From NCBI GenBank assembly GCA_903904495.1, contig CAIVCU010000129.1, forward strand, positions 1 to 5,196: 5,196 nt of DNA, written 5' to 3'. How positions within the stretch are numbered: position 1 is the first letter of the stretch; each line of letters opens with the position of its first letter. Shown piece after piece: positions 1-5,196 of this stretch. The DNA is from an uncultured Chlorobiaceae bacterium. GTDB lineage: Bacteria; Bacteroidota; Chlorobiia; Chlorobiales; Chlorobiaceae. A program made the position numbers and the translations under genes. The notes beneath the pieces were generated by a model. The model ran no database searches and was not told where the DNA came from. It worked only from the letters and a program-made list of their open reading frames with translations.

Positions 1-11
1 CGTAAATCAAG

Positions 12-1235
12 ATGTCAGACAATAAAGTACTTCCTATTTCCAGTGATGTCAGCTGGATAGGTGTTCTTGACCCCGGTCTTATCACTTTCGATATTGTGAT
101 GGAGACCAAATATGGAACCACCTATAACTCCTATTTTATCAATGCCGATAAAAAAACAATTATAGAAACGACAAAGGAAAAGTTCTGGCCAACCTATCTT
201 GATAAAATAAAACAAGTTGTTGACCCTGCTGATCTTGAATACATCATTGTTGACCATACCGAGCCAGACCACTCAGGTAATGTAAGAAATCTGCTTGCGT
301 TAGCGCCGAATGCCACTGTTGTAGGGAGTGGAAACGCCATCAAATTTCTTCGCGATCAGACTGGCCATGATTTCAAGTCGCTGGTTATCAAAACAGGCGA
401 TACACTCAGTCTCGGCAATAAAACACTTCATTTTATTCTTGCACCTAACCTTCACTGGCCTGACACGATCTATACCTGGCTAGAGGAAGACCGGATTCTT
501 TTCACCTGCGACTCTTTTGGATCACATTTCTGCCAAAAAGAGATGTATGATGATGCTGTTGATAATTTTGACGATGCTTTTACCTACTACTTCAACACCA
601 TATTGAGGCCATTCAGCAAATATATGCTGCAGGCGCTTGAAAAAATAAAGGATCTCGATATCAAGATTATCTGCCCTGGTCATGGTCCGATCCTGAGAAG
701 TCACTGGAAGAAATACGTTGATCTGTCGTTCAGGTATGCCACAACTGCTATTGCACTTCCTCAGGACAAAAACATCCTGATCGCCTATGTTTCCGCCTAT
801 GAAAACACTGGCTTACTGGCAGAAAAAATAGCCGAAGGATTACAGCAGTCCTGTGACTTCAATATTGATATCTGTGATATAGAGGCGGTTCCTTTTTTAA
901 CAATGGAGGATAAAATTGCACATTGTTCAGGTATTATCGTCGGATCTCCGACAATAAACCAGAATATTCTGCCACAGATCTATCAGCTTTTTGCGGCCAT
1001 TAATCCTATTCGTGACAAGGGCAAGCTTGGTGCAGCTTTCGGTTCCTATGGCTGGAGCGGAGAGGCTGTAAAGATGATAGAATCTAATTTTACGATGCTT
1101 AAGCTCAAGGTTTTTGATCAGAACGTCAGAATAAAGTTCAAACCCCACGAGGAGGAATTTGCTCAGTGCAACGCTTTCGGGAAGGCCTTTGCTGAAAAAA
1201 TGATTGAAATGTATCAGCTCAGCTGTGATCTTTGA
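12..1235 (+). CDS. fprA: Class A flavodiiron protein (A-type flavoprotein; O2/NO reductase)
   Basis: This is a soluble flavodiiron protein of 407 residues, a family that reduces O2 to water and/or NO to N2O at a non-heme di-iron site, with electrons relayed by FMN. The N-terminal metallo-beta-lactamase-like domain (about residues 1-250) keeps every expected iron ligand: H82, E84, D86 and H87 in the HTEPDHSG motif, H148 in NLHWPD, D167 in TCDSFG and H224 in PGHGP. The C-terminal flavodoxin domain (about 254-402) shows the FMN phosphate loop SAYENT (261-266), GSPTINQN (311-318) and GSYGWSGEAVK (344-354). The protein ends after the flavodoxin domain, with no fused rubredoxin or flavin reductase, so it is class A and needs an external donor such as rubredoxin. 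An in-frame TAA at 3-5 makes the ATG at 12 the first possible start; no clear Shine-Dalgarno is visible in the 11 nt upstream. Whether O2 or NO is the main substrate cannot be told from sequence. It converges on the replication genes and ends in the hairpin just downstream. Confidence 0.95.
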   Translation: MSDNKVLPISSDVSWIGVLDPGLITFDIVMETKYGTTYNSYFINADKKTIIETTKEKFWPTYLDKIKQVVDPADLEYIIVDHTEPDHSGNVRNLLALAPNATVVGSGNAIKFLRDQTGHDFKSLVIKTGDTLSLGNKTLHFILAPNLHWPDTIYTWLEEDRILFTCDSFGSHFCQKEMYDDAVDNFDDAFTYYFNTILRPFSKYMLQALEKIKDLDIKIICPGHGPILRSHWKKYVDLSFRYATTAIALPQDKNILIAYVSAYENTGLLAEKIAEGLQQSCDFNIDICDIEAVPFLTMEDKIAHCSGIIVGSPTINQNILPQIYQLFAAINPIRDKGKLGAAFGSYGWSGEAVKMIESNFTMLKLKVFDQNVRIKFKPHEEEFAQCNAFGKAFAEKMIEMYQLSCDL

Positions 1236-1248
1236 GAGGATCTCTTAA

Positions 1249-1288
1249 AAAAAAAGGCCGTGATGTTTGTGCATGACGGTCTTTTTTT
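1249..1288. terminator. Bidirectional intrinsic terminator between converging genes
   Basis: Stem arms at 1256-1265 and 1272-1281 enclose a 6-nt loop (1266-1271). They pair with one G-T wobble (1257/1280) and one G-G mismatch (1262/1275). A run of A lies before the left arm (1249-1255) and a run of seven T follows the right arm (1282-1288), so both strands read as hairpin plus U-tract. It starts 13 nt after the flavodiiron stop codon and overlaps the stop codon of the minus-strand DUF721 gene (1287-1289), so it can serve both transcripts. The call rests on the fold alone. Confidence 0.85.
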
Positions 1289-1580
1289 ATTTGAATATTA
1301 TCTCGGTTACCATAGTACTTTTCATAGCCTCATTAAGTTTGGTGATAATATCCTTCTTACGGTAATTGAGCTCCATTCTCCATGAGGGATTTTTTACCTT
1401 TATGAAAAGCTGTCCATTGGTAAACCGCTCTATAACTGTTGCTTCTGCAATAGATTCGCCTACAACAGCACCCCATATCTGAAGTGTCTTATACTGCTGG
1501 TATGCTTCTACGAACCCTAACGTATGACACATATCACCAAGCAGAGCAGATATTTTTTTTGGATCACGGATTCTTGACAC
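1287..1580 (-). CDS. DUF721 / DciA-like protein (putative helicase-loading factor)
   Basis: This small protein of 97 residues matches the DUF721 (DciA) family pattern. W36 and the VVGESIA stretch (39-45) are followed by a polar T-x-x-x-R-F segment, NGQLFIKVKNPSW (55-67) and a basic L-N-Y-R-K-K segment (71-76), which is the KH-like fold region of DciA. DciA is known in other bacteria as a DnaB-helicase partner that substitutes for DnaC/DnaI loaders. Here the domain makes up almost the whole protein, with no long N- or C-terminal tail, as in short Bacteroidota/Chlorobi-type members, so a helicase-loading role is inferred. The start is GTG at 1580, only 2 nt beyond the recF stop. The upstream sequence is A-rich without a clear Shine-Dalgarno, and the in-frame open stretch above it (1581-1610) has no ATG, GTG or TTG. 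Translation is probably coupled to recF. An A8 run lies at codons 7-9. It is the last gene of the dnaA-dnaN-recF group, and its stop codon sits in the terminator hairpin. Confidence 0.85.
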   Translation of the reverse strand: MSRIRDPKKISALLGDMCHTLGFVEAYQQYKTLQIWGAVVGESIAEATVIERFTNGQLFIKVKNPSWRMELNYRKKDIITKLNEAMKSTMVTEIIFK

Positions 1581-1582
1581 GA

Positions 1583-2692
1583 TTATTTTGCACCGTTTTT
1601 TTTCAGAGACTCAATTGAGATGGCGTTTAATTTCGTCAGCTCCTTTTTTTCCGCTGAAGTGATGATACTCTGTCCGCATGTTTCAAGAATACTTAAAATA
1701 GCAGCACTCCTTTCTGCATCAAGTGCACTGAAGAGATCATCAAGAAGGCAGATAGGCTTTTCGCCGAGTATTTCCTCGAACAGCCGGTGCTGGGAGAGCT
1801 TCAGGCAGATGAGAAACGTTCTCATCTGGCCTTGAGATGCATATTTTTTTATTTCCTTCTCATTGAGCAAAAAAACCAGATCATCACGATGCGGACCGAG
1901 CATTGTCTGTGCCCGGGCAATTTCCTGTTTTTCTATCTCTTGAAACTTTGCAACAAAAAGAGCATAGAGATCCTCAAGAGTTGTACCTGTAATGATTTTA
2001 CCAATTGAACACCGGTAGATGACAGAGGGATCCTCATTGTTTGATAACCGGGAGTAAAGATCCTTGAAGTGATAAAGAAAGCGAGCAGAAAATTTAATTC
2101 TGGCACTGACAATCGATGCTGCAAGCCTTGAGAGCTGTTCCGTCCACAACGACAGCATATCGTTATACGGGCTGCTTTGTTCATATAACTGCACAAGCAG
2201 GGCATTTCGCTGATGGAGAACCCTTCTGTAGGCTAAAAGGTCGTCAAGGTATCTCCGGTCAGTCTGACTGATAGCGTTATCAATAAAACGCCTCCGTTCA
2301 GCAGGGGCACCACTGACAATAACAATCTCCTGAGGGGAAAACGTTATGCATGGAATCCGTCCGATATGACGTGAGAAAGGTTTTATTTCACTGTTATTGA
2401 CGATAATCTGCTTTTCTTTCTCTTTTGTATATACTATTTTTATTTTTATTTCACTTTCATCTTCATCAATAAAAGCGCTGTTCAGTAAAAAGTAGTCTTG
2501 TGAAAAAGAAAGAGACTCATTATCTGCTGCGCTGACAAATCCTTTTGTCAGCGCACAGAAATGAACACCCTCAAGCACGGATGTTTTTCCCGATCCATTT
2601 GGACCATACAGGAGATTAATTCCCGCTGACGGTTCAAAACTCAAAAACCGGTGATTTCTGAAATTTTCGTACGTTATACGCTGCAGTCTCAA
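1583..2692 (-). CDS. recF: DNA replication and repair protein RecF
   Basis: RecF is an SMC/ABC-like ATPase that works with RecO and RecR to load RecA at single-stranded gaps and stalled forks. The protein has 369 residues, the usual family length. The N-terminal signature RITYENFRNH (5-14) leads to the Walker A motif GPNGSGKT (30-37). Further motifs are ITFSPQE (116-122), RRRFID (133-138), GPHRDDL (266-272), the ABC signature YASQGQ (284-289), Walker B ICLLDD (314-319) and the D-loop SALD (322-325). All ATPase motifs are intact. The start is TTG at 2692: it places the conserved MRLxxIxxENFRN opening at residue 1, and GGGGA (2703-2699) precedes it by 6 nt. A nearby ATG at 2699 is out of frame. 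The gene begins 16 nt after the dnaN stop, and its Shine-Dalgarno lies just past that stop. Near its 3' end the codons CTG AAA AAA AAC form an A8 run (1603-1596) with a possible -1 slippery site. Confidence 0.97.
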   Translation of the reverse strand: MRLQRITYENFRNHRFLSFEPSAGINLLYGPNGSGKTSVLEGVHFCALTKGFVSAADNESLSFSQDYFLLNSAFIDEDESEIKIKIVYTKEKEKQIIVNNSEIKPFSRHIGRIPCITFSPQEIVIVSGAPAERRRFIDNAISQTDRRYLDDLLAYRRVLHQRNALLVQLYEQSSPYNDMLSLWTEQLSRLAASIVSARIKFSARFLYHFKDLYSRLSNNEDPSVIYRCSIGKIITGTTLEDLYALFVAKFQEIEKQEIARAQTMLGPHRDDLVFLLNEKEIKKYASQGQMRTFLICLKLSQHRLFEEILGEKPICLLDDLFSALDAERSAAILSILETCGQSIITSAEKKELTKLNAISIESLKKNGAK

Positions 2693-2698
2693 TAAGCA

Positions 2699-2703
2699 TC
2701 CCC
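2699..2703 (-). promoter_or_regulatory. Ribosome binding site supporting the recF TTG start
   Basis: On the minus strand GGGGA is followed by 6 nt and then the TTG at 2692. It lies 5 nt beyond the dnaN stop codon. This site decides the recF start: no in-frame ATG exists between the upstream in-frame stop (TAA at 2719-2717) and the conserved N-terminus of the protein. Confidence 0.6.
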
Positions 2704-2708
2704 ACTCA

Positions 2709-3833
2709 TCAACTGTTTATTCTTACTGGCATAACCAGGATGATAAGTTTGTCGTCATCATCTTCCTTATGCGGCTTGAAAATAACTGCCGTCGTCGGAC
2801 TTTTAAGTTCGATACGTATCTCAGTGTCATCAAGATGCGCAAGCGCCGCTTCGATAAATCTTGAATTAAAACCTATAGTGATGTCCTCTCCGCTGTACTT
2901 GCAGGTCAATTCTTCCTGAGCAGCTTCACCTTCATTGGTATTTTCAGCCATTACTTTAAGAAGCTGACCTTCAATCACCATTTTTATATCTCCGATACTC
3001 GAAAAACGTCCTACACGCCTTACTGAATCGTAGATGACAGAACGGTCAATAATGAGATGTTTATCATGTTCAACCGGTATAACCGCATCATAGTTCGGGT
3101 ATGGTTCAACAATCAGTGCAGCATCAAGCACAATGTTACCGCTGATGAAACGCACAAAGCGGCGATCTGCATCAATGCACATCGTGACCGTCTCATTTTG
3201 AGCAAGTTTCTGTAGTATTGAAAGTACCCGTGCAGGAACGACGAATTTCTGCTTATCAGCGACATCTATCGATGAATTCTTTCTGCACCGTACCAGACGA
3301 TGTCCATCGGTTGCCACGGCTGTAAGAATAGTTCCCTGCAGCTCAAACAATACCCCCATCATGGCAGGTCTCATACCATCAACGCTGCAGGCAAAAAGCG
3401 TTTTCTGTATAAGGTCAAGCACCTCCGCAGTCGGGAGTTCAAGAGAAATGTCGTAGCTCTTTTCATGTTTTTCAGCTTTACTTTCAAACTGGCAGGGAAT
3501 TTTATATCGACCCTTGTCAGTGGTGATATTTACGGTACCATGATCACTGATTTCCTGTCGTTCAATCACAAAGGAGACTGATGTATCATACATACTCCTG
3601 AGAAAATCCTGCAATGTTCTGGCTTTGATGCCGATATTTCCATTATCAGCTGTTTCAACATCACTTTTTGCGGTTATGGATAGTTCTCCATCTGTAGCAT
3701 AAAGAGTGAGTGATCCTGATTCAATGGATAAATGAACATTTTCAAAACGAGCATCAATTGCTTTTGCCGGGATTGCTTGTGCAACTTTTGTCACAGCATC
3801 CTGGAGTTGACGGATTGAGGAAGTTAATTTCAT
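2709..3833 (-). CDS. dnaN: DNA polymerase III sliding clamp (beta subunit)
   Basis: The beta clamp is a ring-shaped homodimer that tethers DNA polymerase III and many repair proteins to DNA. The protein has 374 residues from the ATG, the normal length, with three repeated clamp domains (about 1-125, 126-250, 251-374). Recognisable motifs are YATDGELS (45-52), RPAMMGVLFE (155-164), ATDGHRLVR (174-182), EPYPNYDAVIP (243-253), GFNSRFIEAAL (321-331) and the C-terminal VMPVRI (367-372), which contributes to the partner-binding pocket. The start is taken as ATG at 3833, which gives the family-typical opening MKLT. GGAG at 3840-3837 precedes it by only 3 nt. A TTG at 3842 would add three residues but would include this GGAG in the coding region and has no Shine-Dalgarno of its own, so it is less likely. 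dnaN lies downstream of dnaA across a 280-nt spacer and directly upstream of recF, the classic order. An acidic run DDDD (358-361) sits just before the last strand. Confidence 0.97.
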   Translation of the reverse strand: MKLTSSIRQLQDAVTKVAQAIPAKAIDARFENVHLSIESGSLTLYATDGELSITAKSDVETADNGNIGIKARTLQDFLRSMYDTSVSFVIERQEISDHGTVNITTDKGRYKIPCQFESKAEKHEKSYDISLELPTAEVLDLIQKTLFACSVDGMRPAMMGVLFELQGTILTAVATDGHRLVRCRKNSSIDVADKQKFVVPARVLSILQKLAQNETVTMCIDADRRFVRFISGNIVLDAALIVEPYPNYDAVIPVEHDKHLIIDRSVIYDSVRRVGRFSSIGDIKMVIEGQLLKVMAENTNEGEAAQEELTCKYSGEDITIGFNSRFIEAALAHLDDTEIRIELKSPTTAVIFKPHKEDDDDKLIILVMPVRINS

Positions 3834-3869
3834 CTGCTCCAACTTTTACTATTTAATATTTATAGAAAT

Positions 3870-3884
3870 TTGTTGTTGTTGTTG
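3870..3884. repeat. (TTG)5 trinucleotide repeat; (CAA)5 on the minus strand
   Basis: Five perfect TTG units lie 36 nt upstream of the dnaN start codon. Read on the minus strand the order is DnaA-box-like site, a short GC-containing spacer, (CAA)5, then an AT-rich block. This recalls the box, spacer, triplet repeat and unwinding-element layout of DnaA-trio origins, but the triplet differs from the usual TAG/TAA form. Confidence 0.8.
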
Positions 3885-3896
3885 ACGGTGTTGATA

Positions 3897-3905
3897 TCTG
3901 GATAA
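3897..3905 (-). promoter_or_regulatory. DnaA-box-like site TTATCCAGA
   Basis: The minus-strand sequence TTATCCAGA differs from the consensus TTATCCACA at one position. It is preceded by GG, giving GGTTATCCA, a core shared with the GGTTATCAA at 4063-4071. It lies upstream of the (CAA)5 tract in the dnaN direction. A single one-mismatch 9-mer is weak alone; the support is its clustering in this spacer next to dnaA. Confidence 0.4.
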
Positions 3906-3992
3906 CCAGTGTTTATAAATTTCTATTTTACTTTAACTAAACAGGTTATAAAATTTTTTCTTCCTGTTGAAACTGTTGGCAACATGTAGGTT

Positions 3993-4018
3993 TGTATGGT
4001 TGGGGATTGTGTATGGTT
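3993..4018. repeat. 9-bp direct repeat TGTATGGTT, 17-nt period
   Basis: TGTATGGTT occurs at 3993-4001 and again at 4010-4018, a spacing of 17 nt between starts. Both copies lie inside the C-free stretch of the plus strand. The function is unknown; it could be a paired protein-binding site or a product of the skewed composition. Confidence 0.6.
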
Positions 4019-4047
4019 TGTTGATGAATATATTTTCAATTGAGTGA

Positions 4048-4056
4048 TGTTGATAA
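4048..4056 (-). promoter_or_regulatory. DnaA-box-like site TTATCAACA
   Basis: The minus-strand sequence TTATCAACA is one mismatch from TTATCCACA. It overlaps the left arm of the perfect inverted repeat at 4050-4071. The right arm gives TTATCAAGA on the plus strand (4065-4073), two mismatches from consensus, so the two sites would face in opposite directions. Confidence 0.4.
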
Positions 4057-4071
4057 CGTATTGGTTATCAA
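4050..4071. repeat. Perfect 8-bp inverted repeat TTGATAAC / GTTATCAA
   Basis: The arms at 4050-4057 and 4064-4071 are exact reverse complements separated by 6 nt. The element lies about 43 nt past the dnaA stop codon. Read in the dnaA direction the hairpin is not followed by a T-run, so it does not look like an intrinsic terminator. The arms contain the TTATC core of DnaA boxes, so an inverted pair of DnaA sites is the preferred reading; a dimeric regulator site is the alternative. Confidence 0.65.
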
Positions 4072-4113
4072 GAAGAAACAAACACTCCGCCAACACCCTG
4101 TACACATCCGTCA

Positions 4114-5196
4114 TTACATGGAACTTATCTCAATCCTTTTCTTGATTTCTTCAATTTTTTTCCTCTCTTCATTGTCTGACTCCACTCTTTTGGCAATGGT
4201 GTTCACTGCATGGATAACCGTCGAGTGATCTCTTCCGCCAAAATGAAGACCGATAGTTTTCAATGAGGATTCTGTCAGATGTTTTGCCAGATACATGGCG
4301 ATCTGTCGCCCGACTGCAATTTCCTTTTTCTTTGATTTTCCTTTCAGATCGTTGGGCGTGATTGAAAAGTAAGAACAGACAGCTTTTTCAATGGTGTCGA
4401 GAGTCAGGCGTTTCGTGGTATGGCGGATAATATCTTTAAGGGTTGTTTTGGTAAACTGGAGATCGATTTCTCTGTTGTCGAGCGATTGTGCGGCAAGAAG
4501 TTTGACAATGCATCCTTCCAGTTCACGGACATTCTCAGTTACATTTGTTGCTATAAATTCGATAACAGCTTCATCAAGATTTACTCCACTCTGATGTAAC
4601 TTACTGAGAATAATTGCTTTACGTGTTTCGTAGTCAGGAGACTGGATATCCGCTGAGAGGCCCCAGTTGAACCGTGAAATCAGTCGATCTTCAATTCCCT
4701 TGATATCTTTTATGGGCCTGTCTGCCGAGAGGATAATTTGTTTGTTTGACTGATGCAGAGTGTTGAAAATATGAAAAATTTCTTCCTGCGTTTTTTCCTT
4801 GCCTGAAAAAAACTGTATGTCGTCAATAATGAGGACGTCAATAGAGCGGTAGAAGGAGGAAAATTCCTGGATTTTACCGTTCTGAATCGCATTGACAAAA
4901 TCGATGGCAAATTTTTCACTCGAGACATAGAGTACGCGTTCCGATAGCCTGTTTTCACGGACACTGTTGCCGATAGCCTGCATCATATGCGTTTTGCCAA
5001 GCCCTACACCACCGTAAATCACCAATGGATTAAAGGCATTCTGGCCCGGACTTTGTGCCACTGATTTTGATGCCGCAAACGCAAGAGAGTTACAGTCACC
5101 CCTGATGAGGGTGTCGAAGGTGTATTTGCTGTTCAGGTGGGTTTCGAAACGTGCAAGATTTCTATCAAATTCTTCGGAGTTTTTTGAGCGTACGAC
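4114..5196 (-). CDS. dnaA: Chromosomal replication initiator DnaA (5' end outside window)
   Basis: DnaA is the AAA+ ATPase that binds DnaA boxes and melts the origin. The reading frame is open from the window edge (5196) to TAA at 4116-4114, giving 360 visible residues; roughly the first 100-130 (domain I and linker) lie outside. Numbering from the edge, LNSKYTFDTLI (21-31) opens the AAA+ core. It is followed by Walker A GGVGLGKT (62-69), Walker B LIIDD (122-126), sensor I ILSADRP (155-161), the arginine-finger box DRLISRFNWGL (170-180) and sensor II NVRELEG (222-228). Domain IV carries the DNA-binding signature GGRDHSTV (320-327) after the helix-turn-helix, and the protein ends in a charged helix and SSM. 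All nucleotide-binding and DnaA-box-binding motifs are intact. A GTG at 5061 lies inside the conserved core and is not the real start. The gene is transcribed toward dnaN across the 280-nt spacer holding candidate DnaA sites, so autoregulation or origin function nearby is plausible. Confidence 0.97.
   Translation of the reverse strand, partial: VVRSKNSEEFDRNLARFETHLNSKYTFDTLIRGDCNSLAFAASKSVAQSPGQNAFNPLVIYGGVGLGKTHMMQAIGNSVRENRLSERVLYVSSEKFAIDFVNAIQNGKIQEFSSFYRSIDVLIIDDIQFFSGKEKTQEEIFHIFNTLHQSNKQIILSADRPIKDIKGIEDRLISRFNWGLSADIQSPDYETRKAIILSKLHQSGVNLDEAVIEFIATNVTENVRELEGCIVKLLAAQSLDNREIDLQFTKTTLKDIIRHTTKRLTLDTIEKAVCSYFSITPNDLKGKSKKKEIAVGRQIAMYLAKHLTESSLKTIGLHFGGRDHSTVIHAVNTIAKRVESDNEERKKIEEIKKRIEISSM

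Larger units (their letters stand above)
3862..3926. repeat. 10-bp inverted repeat bracketing the TTG tract and a DnaA-box-like site
   Basis: ATAGAAATTT at 3862-3871 and its exact reverse complement AAATTTCTAT at 3917-3926 are separated by 45 nt. The enclosed segment contains the (TTG)5 tract and the DnaA-box-like site at 3897-3905. The arms are AT-rich, so chance occurrence is possible. Confidence 0.55.
3834..4113. other. dnaA-dnaN intergenic region, candidate origin or DnaA-regulated element
   Basis: This 280-nt AT-rich spacer carries no convincing gene. It contains several sequences resembling DnaA boxes, a (TTG)5 tract beside an AT-rich block (3846-3871), two inverted repeats, a 9-bp direct repeat and a C-free stretch on the plus strand (3984-4036). 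In several bacteria, such as Bacillus subtilis, the unwinding part of oriC lies between dnaA and dnaN, so this location is a reasonable origin candidate. The alternative is a dnaN promoter region controlled by DnaA. The region upstream of dnaA, the other usual origin site, is outside the window. No convincing -35/-10 promoter pair was identified. Confidence 0.4.

Noticed and set aside
1236..1245. Small palindrome AGAGGATCTCT just after the flavodiiron stop
   Set aside because: It is too short and has no U-tract; the hairpin at 1249-1288 is the better terminator.
1620..2205. Frames of 71-90 codons inside recF on both strands
   Set aside because: They are shadows of the intact RecF coding sequence and show no domain features.
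2697..2699. ATG at 2699 as the start of recF
   Set aside because: It is out of frame with RecF and leads to a short frame; TTG at 2692 fits the conserved N-terminus and a Shine-Dalgarno spacing of 6 nt.
3834..3842. TTG at 3842 as the dnaN start, giving 377 residues
   Set aside because: It has no Shine-Dalgarno, and the ATG at 3833 gives the family-typical MKLT opening with GGAG just upstream.
3974..3984. Palindrome TGTTGGCAACA in the spacer
   Set aside because: A 5-bp arm with a 1-nt centre cannot form a hairpin and is common by chance; no known operator was recognised.
4040..4228. 62-codon plus-strand frame across the dnaA 3' end
   Set aside because: It runs antisense to the end of dnaA, and its product looks like a hydrophobic by-product of the complementary strand; no ribosome binding site was seen.
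5059..5061. GTG at 5061 as the dnaA start
   Set aside because: The frame stays open upstream to the window edge and encodes conserved DnaA sequence (KYTFDTLI), so this codon is internal.

Overview
This window holds a bacterial chromosomal replication-initiation locus. On the minus strand, in transcription order, are dnaA (5' end cut off by the window edge), dnaN, recF and a small DUF721/DciA-like gene. A separate plus-strand gene for a class A flavodiiron protein converges on this group from the left. The protein sequences and the combination of a core replication cluster with an oxygen/NO-reducing flavodiiron enzyme look most like a Chlorobi/Bacteroidota-type anaerobe, possibly a green sulfur bacterium. 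That placement is inference from family resemblance only; no rRNA or other lineage marker is present.

Layout: 12-1235 (+) flavodiiron protein; 1249-1288 a hairpin with an A-tract on one side and a T-tract on the other, fitting a shared terminator for the two converging transcripts; 1287-1580 (-) DUF721/DciA-like protein; 1583-2692 (-) recF; 2709-3833 (-) dnaN; 3834-4113 a 280-nt AT-rich spacer with no convincing gene; 4114-5196 (-) dnaA, from its stop codon through the AAA+ core to the window end.

DnaA opens the origin, the DUF721 protein may help recruit the replicative helicase, the DnaN clamp holds the polymerase, and RecF handles gaps at stalled forks. recF and the DUF721 gene follow dnaN with gaps of only 16 and 2 nt and use TTG and GTG starts, which suggests one polycistronic message with coupled translation. 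The flavodiiron gene is a convergent neighbour, not part of that operon.

The most interesting stretch is the dnaA-dnaN spacer. It contains DnaA-box-like sequences one mismatch from TTATCCACA, a perfect 8-bp inverted repeat, a (TTG)5 tract next to an AT-rich segment, a 10-bp inverted-repeat pair that brackets these, and a 53-nt stretch with no C on the plus strand. Together they make it a candidate replication-origin or DnaA-regulated element, unproven from sequence alone. A second curiosity is an A8 slippery run near the end of recF: a -1 shift there would read through into the DUF721 gene. Otherwise the genes are ordinary and intact, and no mobile element, tRNA, rRNA or CRISPR array was seen.
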